From positions 3,694,001-3,758,000 of the forward strand of contig NZ_CP035088.1 in NCBI RefSeq assembly GCF_004786035.1: 64,000 nt of DNA, in the 5' to 3' direction. Each line of letters opens with the position of its first letter. The stretch's first letter is position 1. Below the pieces are notes generated by a model. That model had not been told where the DNA came from. It searched no databases and worked only from the letters and a program-made list of their open reading frames with translations. Shown here piece after piece: positions 45,501 to 55,544 of this stretch. The translations under genes and the position numbers were made by a program. This DNA is from Pseudomonas viciae (GTDB lineage Bacteria; Pseudomonadota; Gammaproteobacteria; Pseudomonadales; Pseudomonadaceae).

Positions 45501-48500
45501 CGCTCATCTCCAGGCAAGATATCCAGCTCGTTGACCAGCGATCGAGGCGCGAACTCCAGCGCCTCCACCAAGCTCGCCAGAGCTGTCTCCATGTAGGCGC
45601 CAACCTGCCGGGCATCGACCGCGCCAGCGGTCTGCACACTCAACAGGAAGCCCTCACCCTGATCATCGACCGACAACATGCACGGATAATTGGTCCGTTC
45701 CATGACCGCCAGCACTTGCGCACCCGCCCAACGCTCGATGCCGTCGTTCTCCTGGAACGGGCTGTGGCGGTAGTTCAGCAAAGCGCTGAACAGCGGCAAC
45801 GAAGCCGGCACGCCGCTGCAGCGCTGGGCCAGTGCCAGCGAGGCGTGTTCATGACCGAGCAACGCGGTCAGTCGCTCATGGGTCGCCTTGACGCCGGTAC
45901 GTACATCCTCGGCGCCCACTTGCACTCGCAGCGGCAAGGTATTGATGAACATGCCCAGCGCGCGGTCCGCGCCTTCGCCGCTCTGCATGCGGCCCAACAA
46001 CACGGTGCCGAAGACCACGTCTTCACGACCGGACAAGCGTCCCAGCACCCTGGCCCACGCCAAGTGATGCAAGGCCGCCGGGCTCACCCCCAACAGGCGC
46101 GCCTGTCGCCGCAGGCGCACGCTCAATGTGGCATCGAGGTTCAACTTGACCTCTTCGATGCCCCGGCCGTCGCCCTGTACTTCACGCAGCCCGAACGGCA
46201 GCGTCGGCTCCTCGACATCGCCGAGCATGTCGCGGAAGAAGCCTTCGTGTTGCTCGCGGCTGACGCCCAGCAAGGTCTGCGCCACATAATTGCGGTACGG
46301 CATGGCGGCGTCCAGGCGCTCGGCCTCACCGCTGAGGCACGCCAGCATTTCCTCCTGCATCACGTCCAGTGCCGTATGGTCCAGGGCGATGTGGTGGAAC
46401 AGCAGGATCGCGACCCAGCGCTGTTGGACGCGGTCCCAGGCGCACGCCAAACGCATCAGTGGCGCCTGGCCCAGGTCCAGGCGACAGTGCCGAGGGTCGA
46501 AAAGCGCTTGTAGTTGCGTGGCGATATCGCCTTGGGCCGAGTCCAACAGCGGTTCTTCGAGTAGCAGTTCGGTACGGCGCAGGACTACTTGCAAGGGCTG
46601 GTCGAAGCCTTCCCAAAGCACGGCGGTCCGAAGGATGTCGTGGCGGTCGATGACCGCCTGCAAGGCCTGGACGAACCCATCGAGCTGGGCACGGCTGTCC
46701 AAGGCAAACACGGCTTGCAACAGGTACGGGTCGCCCGCTTGCGCGGCAATATGGTGGTAGAGAATCCCCTCTTGCAGCGGAGCCAGCGGGTAGATGTCCT
46801 GCACATTATCGACACCGCCGGGCACCGTGGCGACAATCCGGTCGATGGTTGGCTGATCCAGCGACACCAGCGGCAGCATGGCCGGCGTGATCCGCTGGCA
46901 ACCTGCGGTGATGGCATTGGCCGGCACCACGATGTCAGCGCGACCGCCCACAGCCGCGGCCAGGGCGGCCAGGGTCGGTTGACCGAACAATACACGCACA
47001 TCGGCGCTCAGACCGGCCTGGCGCATGCGTTCGATCAGTTTCACGGCCAGCAGCGAATGTCCGCCCAACTCGAAGAAATGGTCATGGCGCCCCACCCGCT
47101 CCACACCCAGGACCTCGGTCCACAGCCGGGCGAGAACAGTCTCCACCTCGCCCAGCGGTGCTTCATAGGCACGGCTGGCAAAAGCGTCCGCCTCGGGCGC
47201 TGGCAGCGCCCGTCGGTCCAGCTTGCCATTGGGTGACAGGGGCAGTTTTTCCAGTCGCACATAGGCCGCCGGGACCATGTAGTCCGGCAAGAGAGCCTGC
47301 AGATGGGCGCGCAGCGAATCGGCGTCGGGCCACAGGTCCGCGATCGCAGGCGTGAAGTACGCCACCAGGCGTTTGTCGCCAGGGCTGTCTTCGCGGGCAA
47401 TGACCGCCGCCTCTTTGATCCCGGCGTGCTGGCAAAGCCTGGCCTCGACTTCCCCCAGCTCGACGCGGAAACCGCGGATCTTGATCTGATCGTCGTTGCG
47501 CCCCAGGTATTCAATGCAACCGTCGGGCTGGTAACGCCCCAGGTCACCGGTCTTGTACAGACGCGCCTGGCCATCCACCGCGAAAGGATCGCGGATGAAA
47601 CGTTCGGCACTGAGGTCGTCGCGGTTCAGGTAGCCACGGGCAACGCACACGCCGCCGATGTGGAGCTCGCCGGCCACGCCGGCTGGAACCGGACGCAGGT
47701 GTTCATCCAGCAGATAGATGCGCGTATTGGCCACCGGGTACCCGATGGCCGGTAGCGTTGGCCAGGCGGCGACATCGTCCGGTAAGGCCAGCGCGGTGGC
47801 GACGTGGGACTCGGTCGGGCCGTAGTGGTTGTGCAGGCGGCAGCCGTCCAGGCGGGCGAAAAAGCCACGGATCTGTGGCGTGATGCGCAGTTGCTCGCCC
47901 GCGGTGATGACGTCGCGCAGCGGGCAGGCCAACGGACCGCTCTCGCCATCGCCCAGCACCGCCTCGGCCAACGCCTGCAGGGCGACACACGGCAGGTAGA
48001 GCCGTTCGATGCGCTGCTCGCGGATGTGCTGGAACAGACGATGGAAATTCAACCGGATATCGGCATGGATCAACGACAGTTCGCCACCGGCGCACAGGGT
48101 GCTGAAAATCTCCTGGAAGGCAACGTCAAAGCCCAGGGCCGCGAACTGCAAGGTGCGTGCCGCCGCGCGGCCCTGCTGCTGGGCCTGTGCGATTTGCCAC
48201 TGCATCAGGTTGACCAGGGCCCTGTGCGGCATGGCCACGCCCTTGGGCTGGCCAGTAGAACCGGAGGTATAGATGACATACGCCAGGCTGTCGGGGCTCA
48301 GGCCGCTCACCTGCGGAGGGATTTGCGGCTGGGCGCTGATACCGGCGGCATCGCGTTCCTCGACGTCGAGCAACAACACCGGCATGCAAGGTTGCGGGAA
48401 ACGCGCCTGCAAATCGCGCTGGGTCAGCAGCACCTTGGGCGCGCTGTCGTCCAGCATGTAGGCCAGGCGTTCGCTCGGATAGGCCGGGTCCAGCGGCACA

Positions 48501-51500
48501 TAACCGGCACCCGCCTTGAGAATCCCCAGCAGCCCCGCGACCATTTCCAGGCTGCGATCCACGCAGATCGCCACGCGATCATCGGCGCCGATCCCCTGCT
48601 CGATCAGCCGATGGGCAATCTGGTTCGCCAGCCGATTCAGCTCACCGTAGCTCAGGCGCAAGTCCTGATACGTCAGCGCGACAGCTTCCGGCCGGGCCTG
48701 GGCCTGGGCTTCGAACAACTGATGAATCAACACTCCTGCCGGATAGGCCGTATCGAAGGCATTGAAGTCCTCGATCAATTGCCGACGCTCATTGGCGGGG
48801 ACAATATCCAGGCCATGCAGCGGTGTGTCGACCGCCTGATCGAGCGCATCGGCCAGTGCCTCGAGCACGGTATTCATATAGCCGCAAACGCGCTGCGCAC
48901 CAATACCGGCCACGGCTTGCACCGTCAGCCCGAACGACTCGCCCAGGTCGTCTATGGACAGCGACAGCGGGTAGTTGGTCCGCTCCTCGCCGCCCAGGAT
49001 CTCCACACCGGCCCAGGTTCGCGCCAGGCCGGCGTCCTTGGGTGCCTGCGCGGCCACCGCGGTTTGCCGGTAGTTCAGCAATGCGCTGAACAGGGGCGTC
49101 GGTGCGGCGACCCCGCTGCAGCGCTGCGCCAGGGATAACGGCGCGTGTTCGTGACCAAGCAGTGCCGCCAGGCGCTCGTGGGTAGTCTTGAGAGCCGCCA
49201 GCACGCCCTGGCCCCCTGCCTCGACGCGCAGCGGCAGCGTGTTCACGAACATGCCCAGGGCGTGTCCATCGTCCTGGCCGCTGTGCAAGCGGCCCATCAA
49301 CACCGTACCGAACACCACATCCTGACGACCGGACAAACGCCCCACCACTTGAGCCCAAGCCAAATGGTGCAGGCTCGCCGTGCTGACCCCAAGGCGCCGT
49401 GCCTGAGCGCGCAGGCGCTGGGTCAAGTCGGCAGCCAGCGCCAGCGAAGCCTCTTCGATACCGGTGCCGTCGCCCTGCACATCCTGCAAGCCGAACGGCA
49501 GGGTCGGCTCGTCCACGTCCCCGAGCATTTCACTGAAGAACGCTTCATGTTGGCCAGGATCGCTGCCCAAGCGGACCTGCGCCACATAGTTACGATAAGG
49601 CACGGATTTGGGCAGTTCACCCGAACGGTTTTCCAGGTGTGCCTCGATTTCCTTGCCCAGCATGCCCAGGGAAGTGGCGTCATCGATCAAGTGATGGAAC
49701 AGCAATACCGCGACCCAACTGCCGTTGGCGAGGTCTTCGGCCACGTGGATGCGCATCATCGGTGCCTGACGCAGGTCGAAGCGGGTATGGCGAGGATCGA
49801 AGCGGGCCTGCAATTGCTCGGCGATGTCGCCTTCGGCCGCCTCCAGGACGAGTTCTTCTACAATCAGCCGGGCCTGGCGCCAGACCACCTGGACCGGCTC
49901 GCCCAGGTCTTCCCACATCACCGACGTGCGCAGGATGTCGTGCCGCTCGATCACCGCCTGCAAGGCTTGCACGAACGCATCCAACTGTTCGCGACTGCCC
50001 ACGCGCAACAGTGCTTGCAGCAGATAGGGATCGCCCTGAGTCGTCGCCAGGTGGTGATACAGGATGCCTTCCTGCAACGGCACCAGCGCGTAGATGTCCT
50101 GGACGTTGCTCACCCCACCCGGTACCGCCGCGACAATACGGTCGATCTCGTCCTGGGTCAGCGTGGCCAGTGGCAGCATGTCCGGCGTGATGCGCTCGGC
50201 ATCATGGGCAATGGCGTTGTCCGGTACGACGATGCCGCCGCTGGTCCCCGTGACGGCCGCCAGTGTCGCCAGGGTTGGCTGGCCGAACAGCACCCGCACG
50301 TCGGTGTCCAGATTGACCTGGCGCATGCGCTCGATCAGCTTGACCGCCAGCAGCGAGTGACCGCCCAGTTCGAAGAACCGGTCATGGCGCCCCACCCGCT
50401 CGACGCCGAGCAGTTCAGTCCAGAGCCCGGCCAAGGTGATTTCCACGTCGCCTACCGGCGCTTCGAACACGCGATGGGCATAAGCCTCTGCATCGGGCGC
50501 CGGCAGCGCCTTGCGATCGAGCTTGCCATTGGTGGTCAGCGGGAATCGTTCAAGGACCACGAAGGCACTGGGCACCATGTAGTCCGTCAACGAACCCAGC
50601 AGGGTTGAACGCAGTTCGACCACCGACAGCCGTACGCCTTCATTGGCGATCAGATAGGCCACCAGACGTTGATCGCCCGACGCGTCTTCACGGGCGACCA
50701 CCACCACTTCACGTACACCTTCGCACGCCGCCAGCTTCGCCTCGATCTCGCCAAGCTCGATACGGAAGCCGCGAATTTTCACCTGCTCGTCGTTACGCCC
50801 CAGGTATTGCAGCTCACCGTTCTCCAACCAGCGGCCCAGATCACCGGTGCGATACATCCGCGCCCCGGCGGCGCTGTCGAACGGATCGGCGAGGAAGCGG
50901 GTGTCATTGAGTTCGGGCCTGTTCAGGTAGCCTCGCGCCACCCCCGCGCCAGCGACATACAGCTCACCTTCCACGCCCACCGGCACCGGTTGGCCATACG
51001 GGTCGAGCAGGTACAGGCGCAAATCCGGAATTCGCTTACCGATCGGACTGACCCCGATCAACTGCGCGTCGGCCGGTTCAAGCGGACGATACGTCACGTG
51101 CACCGTCGTCTCGGTGATGCCGTACATGTTGACCAGCCGTGTCCCGATGTTGGCTACACGGGCATACCAGGGCTTGAGAATGCCGGTTTCCAGCGCTTCG
51201 CCACCAAAGATCACCTGGCGCAGGCTGTGACGCAGATCGCTTTCGCCCTGGGCCGCGATCAACTGCCGGAAGGCGCTCGGCGTCTGGTTCAACACCGTGA
51301 CGCCGGCCTCGCACAGCAGCGCGTAGCAGTCTTGCGGGGAACGGCTGACCAACTGCGGTACCACCAACAGGCGGCCACCATGGCTCAGCGCCCCCCAAAT
51401 CTCCCAGACCGAGAAGTCGAAAGCGAAGGAATGGAACAGCGCCCATACATCCTGCTGGCCGAACTCGAACCAGGGCTGGGTCGCCGAGAACAGCCGGGCG

Positions 51501-53413
51501 ACGTTGCGGTGTTCGACCATCACCCCTTTGGGCAACCCGGTGGAACCGGAGGTGTAGATCACATAAGCCAAGTGATGCGACGCCAGCGTCGCGACGTCAG
51601 GGTTGTGCGCCGGCTGCGGGGCGATCCCCGCGCTGGCGGGCTGATCGAGCCATAACACCGGGGCAGACAGCGCCGGCAGTTGCACCTCCAGCGCCGACTG
51701 AGTGAGCAACGCCACCGGGGAGCTGTCCTCAAGCATGAAGGCCAGGCGTTCCGGGGGATAGGCCGGGTCCAGCGGCACGTAACCGGCGCCGGACTTGAGG
51801 ATACCCAGCAGGCCGACGATCATGTCCAGGCCACGCTCGACACAGATCGCCACCCGGTCATCCGGGCGAACCCCCAACGCCAGCAGGCGATGGGCAACCT
51901 GGTTGGCCCGGGCATTGAGCTCACCGTAGGTCAATGCCTGCTCTTCGTATACCACCGCCAGCGCATCGGGTTGCGCGGCCGCTTGCACTTCGAACAGGCC
52001 ATGGATCGTGCGGTCATGCTCATAGTGCTGCCCATCGTTGGCGTTCCAGGCCTGAAGCTGACGGGCTTCGGCCGGCGTCGGCAGCACAAACTCGCGGATC
52101 GGCAATGCGTCATTGCTCAAGCCTTGCTCCAGCACCTGCATGAAGCGCTCGGCCATCGCCTCGATTTCACCCTCCTGGAAAAATGCTGCGTTGTAGATCC
52201 AGTGCAACCAGGCGTTATCGTCGTGCGGGTTGCTCCGGACGTGGATGGCCAACGGCATCTGTTCATGGCCGTTCGAGCATTTCACCGAACGGGCCGGGGC
52301 TTGCCCGAACATGAACTGATGATCGTCCAACTCATAGGAGAACGATATGTCGAACAATTGCGCGCGATTGCCCTGCAGCAGCTCCAGCGAACGGTTCATA
52401 TCGCTCAGGGGGAAGCGCTGGTGGCGATAGTCCTGTTTGAGAGTGCGCGCCACTTCGTGGACCAGCTCACCGAATGACAGGTCGGCGCTGAAGCGCAGGC
52501 GCACGGCGCTCACCTGGGTGAACATGCCCATGGTTTTCTTGAACGTCGCGTTGGAGCGGTTCAAGACCGGCAAGCCGATCACCAGCTCTTCGCGCTGGGT
52601 GGTGCGAACAAAATAAACGTGCAGCGCGGCCAGCAGCACCGCCGAGCGTGACGACTGGTGCAGTTGCGCCAAGGCGTCGATCCGCTCGTTCAGTGCCTGG
52701 GCATAGGGCCATACGACATGGCCACTGGGGGCCACGCCGCCAGGGTAGCGATCACGGTTGCGGGCAACGAACAAGGGCGGTGGCACTTCCTGGTATTTTT
52801 CCAGCCAGTACTGCCGTTCACGGGCAAACCGCGGGGAATCGCGATAGCGGGCATCGTCTTCGATGAATGCCACGTAGGACGGTGCTGTCACGTCCGGTGC
52901 CTGGTTGCTTTCCAGCGCGCTGTAAAGCTCGCCGAGCTCCTTGAACATCAAGCCGATGCTCCAACCATCCAGGACGATGTGATGAACCTGGATAACGAAA
53001 TAGAACGATGCGTCATTGAGCTTGAGCAGCGCCAGGCGGAACAGCGGCCCCCCATCCAGTGGAAACGCCATCGCCATCCGCTGCTCGACCCAGGCCTGCG
53101 CCGATGCTTGCGGGTCGCGCTGATCAGACAAATCATGCACAGGCACCTGCACCACCAGCGTATCGGCCAGCGTCTGCATCGGCACGCCGCCTGCGTCGGC
53201 TTCGCAGAGCAATACCGTGCGCAGGGCATCATGCTTTTGCACCAACAGGTCGACCGCCTGCTGGAACCGCTCGGGGTCAACCACACCGTCGATGTGCAGG
53301 TATCCGCCGATGTTGTACAACGGGGAGTCGCCCTGGACCATTTGCTCCAGCCAGATGTCTCGCTGGGCGGCGGTCAACGGGTAGGTTTGCGAGAACTGCA
53401 GGGACTGGTTCAT
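24317..53413 (-). CDS. First peptin NRPS, 9 modules (1-9), lipo-initiation C-start domain
   Basis: Giant starter NRPS of about 9698 residues. The start ATG at 53413 (MNQSLQF) is preferred over an upstream in-frame ATG at 53491 because GGAGGGG lies just upstream and the conserved C-domain motif LTAAQRDIWLEQ begins at residue 13. The first C domain is a starter type (YNIGGYLHIDG; HHIVLDG at residues 144-150), expected to acylate residue 1 with a 3-hydroxy fatty acid. Eight further modules all begin with dual E/C domains. T serines lie near residues 1018, 2119, 3189, 4266, 5339, 6410, 7489, 8574 and 9655. Predicted residues: Thr, Pro, Ala, Leu, Ala, Val, Ile/Val, Thr, Hse-like. The acyl-Thr(Dhb)-Pro start is the hallmark of tolaasin/syringopeptin/corpeptin-type lipopeptides. 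There is no TE; the stop overlaps the next NRPS start (GTGA). Confidence 0.97.
27580..30839 (-). other. Module 8 (dual E/C-A-T), predicted Thr
   Basis: Boundaries approximate. C domain with HHLAAEQGD and HHMALDHTA. A code from FDFSVWE, TVLNQTP, VIFGGEA and MYGITETTVH gives DFWNIGMVH(K), the classic Thr code. Probably converted to Dhb, given the variant C domain that follows. Confidence 0.88.
28420..28880 (-). repeat. Thr A-domain core tract, copy in module 8
   Basis: About 460 bp nearly identical to 51085-51545 (offset 22665), spanning A3 to A5 and the Thr specificity pocket. Confidence 0.75.
30840..34074 (-). other. Module 7 (dual E/C-A-T), predicted Ile/Val
   Basis: Boundaries approximate. 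C domain with LQDGILYHHLAAEQGD (Asp replaces the usual Glu) and HHMALDHTA. A code DAMFLGCTY(K), same as module 11, with which it shares a nearly identical ~1.88-kb DNA tract. Confidence 0.78.
30939..32823 (-). repeat. Ile/Val A-domain tract, copy in module 7
   Basis: Partner of 17776-19660. At the protein level the tract is almost invariant apart from the patch IDLDALETQGAVHNP versus IDLDTLDDQGLRHNP. Confidence 0.85.
34075..37284 (-). other. Module 6 (dual E/C-A-T), predicted Val
   Basis: Boundaries approximate. C domain with HHLSAEQGD and HHIALDHAA. A code DALWIGGTF(K), Val. The A core shares a ~770-bp near-identical tract with module 16 in the third NRPS gene. Confidence 0.85.
34627..35397 (-). 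repeat. Val A-domain tract, copy in module 6
   Basis: Partner of 1560-2330 in a different NRPS gene. Both encode the DALWIGGTF code. Confidence 0.8.
37285..40504 (-). other. Module 5 (dual E/C-A-T), predicted Ala
   Basis: Boundaries approximate. C domain with HHLAAERGD and HHMALDHTA. A code DLYNNALTY(K), predicted Ala; one of five highly similar Ala A domains. Confidence 0.82.
37689..38545 (-). repeat. Ala A-domain core tract, module 5 copy
   Basis: Same Ala A core in the first NRPS gene. Confidence 0.75.
40505..43734 (-). other. Module 4 (dual E/C-A-T), predicted Leu
   Basis: Boundaries approximate. C domain with HHLTAEQGD and HHMALDHTA. A code from FDAAAWE, VCFLPTP, LLIGGDR and NYGPTEATVV gives DAWFLGNVV(K), a standard Leu code. 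It is the only Leu module visible in the peptin synthetases. Confidence 0.87.
43735..46944 (-). other. Module 3 (dual E/C-A-T), predicted Ala
   Basis: Boundaries approximate. C domain with HHIAAQAGD and HHIALDHTA. A code DLYNNALTY(K), predicted Ala. Confidence 0.82.
44133..44989 (-). repeat. Ala A-domain core tract, module 3 copy
   Basis: Same Ala A core in the first NRPS gene. Confidence 0.75.
46945..50249 (-). other. Module 2 (variant dual E/C-A-T), predicted Pro
   Basis: Boundaries approximate. C domain with HHLATTQGD, IYALVPLQ and the variant HHLIDDATS near 49670-49702; it follows Thr1. A code from FDVAFQE, RLYLPCV, VITAGEQ and HYGPTESHVA gives DVQYIAHVA(K). Known Pro codes have VV at positions 8-9; here the ninth residue reads Ala, a small deviation. 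Confidence 0.82.
50250..53413 (-). other. Module 1 (C-starter-A-T), predicted Thr
   Basis: Boundaries approximate. Starter C domain with HHIVLDG and no HHxxxxxGD dual motif, consistent with fatty-acyl initiation. A code DFWNIGMVH(K), Thr. Expected to become N-acyl-Dhb1, as in syringopeptin and tolaasin. Confidence 0.88.
51085..51545 (-). repeat. Thr A-domain core tract, copy in module 1
   Basis: Partner of 28420-28880. Confidence 0.75.
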
Positions 53414-53553
53414 ACCCGCCCCTCCGACACCCGAACGCGGACCGACAACGGACTGCCCTGGGCCATCCTGCCCGGTTGCTGTCCATCGCACCGGTTGGCC
53501 AAACGGCCGGTTGCAACAACGTCACCCACCACACGCGCAAAGAAAAATTTCAT
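53410..53553 (-). CDS. Possible 47-residue small ORF coupled to the NRPS start
   Basis: Minus-strand ORF beginning MKFFFARVVGDVV and ending RVSEGRV. It has GAGAAGGA immediately upstream of its ATG at 53553, and its TGA stop overlaps the NRPS ATG (ATGA at 53410-53413). The arrangement suggests a leader or small protein whose translation feeds ribosomes into the 29-kb NRPS gene. I recognise no family: it is too short and unlike an MbtH protein. It could also be a non-coding chance ORF in GC-rich DNA, but the ribosome site plus exact stop/start overlap argue for translation. The N-terminal third is hydrophobic and the remainder Arg/Gly/Gln rich. Confidence 0.45.
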   Translation of the reverse strand: MKFFFARVVGDVVATGRLANRCDGQQPGRMAQGSPLSVRVRVSEGRV

Positions 53554-53803
53554 ACGGTCCTTCTCAGAGATTTGTCAGTGCTGCCCGGGTTGAATGCAAC
53601 AGGCACGCCTGGAATTGATGCAAATCCGCGCGGGTAGTCGGCGCGGCATTGGGTCGGTCGAACGACCGGAGCGTTCTTGCATGGCGCAGGCACCCGGCGC
53701 CGGACTCACGTCTGCCGGGTGGGGGCGGTGCCAAGCGGTTTCACGGGTGTTCAGCAGTACTGTCACGACATCGCGGGCCGGACCCTGGGACCTGAATGGA
53801 CAT
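53554..53803 (-). promoter_or_regulatory. Intergenic region between ABC exporter and peptin NRPS
   Basis: About 250 bp (390 bp if the small ORF is not real) between two same-strand genes; likely carries the peptin promoter. Contents seen: an 8-bp-arm hairpin (53691-53721), a short palindrome TGTCACGACA at 53761-53770, a weak 10/14 match to the syr-syp box at 53761-53780, and an interrupted palindrome CGGTCG-AA-CGACCG at 53655-53668. No convincing -35/-10 pair was identified. Confidence 0.4.
53691..53721 (-). terminator. Hairpin downstream of the ABC exporter gene
   Basis: Perfect 8-bp inverted repeat CACCCGGC / GCCGGGTG with a 15-nt loop, about 85 nt past the exporter stop codon. No T-run follows on the minus strand, so an intrinsic terminator is not established; it may partly insulate exporter and NRPS transcription. 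Confidence 0.3.
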
Positions 53804-55510
53804 TCAGGCTCGCTTGTCGCGCAGGGCGCAGTTGATATCGGAAACGATCTGGCCATCCGATAACTTGATGATGCGATCGGCCAGTTGGAAATACTGGTCG
53901 TCATGGGTAATGATCAGCACCGTCTTGCCACGACGCTTGAGGTCGGGCAGCAGTTCCTCGTAGAAGAACTTCTTGAACGGCGGATCCTGGTCCGCGGCCC
54001 ATTCGTCCAGTACGTAGACCGACCGGTCTTCCATGTAGGCGCACACCAGCGCCAGGCGTTTTTGCTGGCCATAGGACAAGGCCTTCAAGGTTGAATACCC
54101 CTGCCCTTCGATCTTGATCTTGTCGGCCAGCCCCAGGGTTTCGAGGTACTTGCTCGCCAGCGTCGGGCTGCCGTCCTCTTCGTCGGGGCCGATGAGACGG
54201 TTGAACAAGTGGAAATCGGAAAACACCGCAGAGAACAAATCACGATAGTCATTGCGACTTTCATCGGTGATGGGCTTGCCATCGAGCAGGACCTCACCAT
54301 CCTGGGGGATGTAGAGCCCGCAGAGGAGCTTGGCCAAGGTGCTCTTGCCGCAACCGTTGCCACCGACGATGTAGATCAACTCGCCTGCCTGCACCGTCAG
54401 GTCGATGGGCCCCAGGGAGAAACCGGTCTCCGCATGCATATCCTGGTAGTGCATGCGCACGGCTTTCAATTCGATGCGATTCCACGACTTCTTGTGCTCC
54501 AGCAGATGAACCTTGGGCACGTCGGTCTCGATCGGCTCCGGATGCGGATCGTTGATCGAGAAACCAAACTCCGAAAGACGTGTACAGGCCACCCGGCCCG
54601 CCGCCAGCAAGGGCATCGCCCCGACCAGCAACGACAACGGGCCCATGATGTACAACACGGCCAGGACGCTGGCGGTCATGATTTTCGGATCGACGGCACT
54701 GACCAGGGGCGCGGCGAACAGCAGACAACCGATCAGCAACGACAGCGTGAACTGCCCGACGTTGTCGGCGGCGGTGTACCACAGGCGCTCCACGAAGTTG
54801 TAGCGCGCCACACGGGTGGAAGACGCCTCGATGGCCGAGCGACCGAACCAACGGCGCCGCACGCCATTGAGCTTCAGCTCCTTCAGGCCGAACACCAGCG
54901 CGTGGGTGTACTCATTGAACGCGGTGTATTCATCCCGTACGCGGGACGTGTTCCTGACGCCACAGGAAAAGAAGAACAGATACAGCCCCACTCCCAGGAT
55001 CATCAGTGAAACCGTCAAGGCCAAAACCACCCATGACAGGTAAGCCAGGTAGGCGATGCCGAACAGAAAGACCGTCGTCTCCACCAGGATCGTGGGCATG
55101 ATGATCAACGTGGTATTCAATTGCGGGATGTCGTTGGTCAACATCGTCAGCACATTGGGCGGGCCGCGCCGGTCCACTTCTTCCAGCGGCGTGGCGAGGA
55201 TCTTGCGACACAGCGCAATGCGCAGGCGCGTCATGATCCGCATGCTGGCGTAAGCCGGGAACAAGGCTGCACCGTTGCGCAAGATCAGCGCCGTGGCACT
55301 GAGCCCGATGAACCAGTACAGCGCGTGCAGGCGAGAGCCGTCATTGTGGATCGCATCGTTGATCACACTCACCACCGCGATAGACGCGACCCCGCTGATG
55401 ACACCGCAGACCAAGGTAAAGAGCGTCAGCCAGGGGTGGTTGCGCCACAGCAGGCGCATGACCGAGCCTGGTCTGGGCTTCTTCACTTTCTTCGCTTTCT
55501 TCTCTTTCAT
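53804..55510 (-). CDS. syrD: Cyclic peptide export ABC transporter (SyrD/PvdE family)
   Basis: 568-residue fused membrane/ATPase half-transporter, inner membrane, expected to export the lipopeptide(s). A highly basic N-terminus (MKEKKAKKVKKPRPG) precedes about six TM helices (roughly 24-52, 66-84, 141-160, 161-181, 252-272, 280-303). The nucleotide-binding domain has Walker A GNGCGKST at 384-391, signature LSYGQQ at 478-483, Walker B VYVLDEW at 498-504 and the H-loop His536. The start at 55510 is preceded by GAGGAT. It lies 34 bp downstream of the syrP-like gene, so the two are probably co-transcribed, and upstream of the peptin NRPS in the same direction. In P. syringae SyrD serves both syringomycin and syringopeptin, to my knowledge; a shared role is likely here. 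Confidence 0.92.
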   Translation of the reverse strand: MKEKKAKKVKKPRPGSVMRLLWRNHPWLTLFTLVCGVISGVASIAVVSVINDAIHNDGSRLHALYWFIGLSATALILRNGAALFPAYASMRIMTRLRIALCRKILATPLEEVDRRGPPNVLTMLTNDIPQLNTTLIIMPTILVETTVFLFGIAYLAYLSWVVLALTVSLMILGVGLYLFFFSCGVRNTSRVRDEYTAFNEYTHALVFGLKELKLNGVRRRWFGRSAIEASSTRVARYNFVERLWYTAADNVGQFTLSLLIGCLLFAAPLVSAVDPKIMTASVLAVLYIMGPLSLLVGAMPLLAAGRVACTRLSEFGFSINDPHPEPIETDVPKVHLLEHKKSWNRIELKAVRMHYQDMHAETGFSLGPIDLTVQAGELIYIVGGNGCGKSTLAKLLCGLYIPQDGEVLLDGKPITDESRNDYRDLFSAVFSDFHLFNRLIGPDEEDGSPTLASKYLETLGLADKIKIEGQGYSTLKALSYGQQKRLALVCAYMEDRSVYVLDEWAADQDPPFKKFFYEELLPDLKRRGKTVLIITHDDQYFQLADRIIKLSDGQIVSDINCALRDKRA

Positions 55511-55544
55511 CGGTAGCTATCCTCGAGTGGAGTCGCGAAAAGGC

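Noticed and set aside
53414..53491. Upstream in-frame start at 53491 for the 9-module NRPS
   Set aside because: The added 26 residues are Gly/Pro rich with no family similarity I can see, and the ATG at 53413 has a much better ribosome site and correct position before the C-start motif.
53573..53592. TGTCAGT-N6-CGGGTTG as a syr-syp box for the peptin NRPS
   Set aside because: Only about 8 of 14 positions match and it abuts the small ORF ribosome site, so it is not better than chance.
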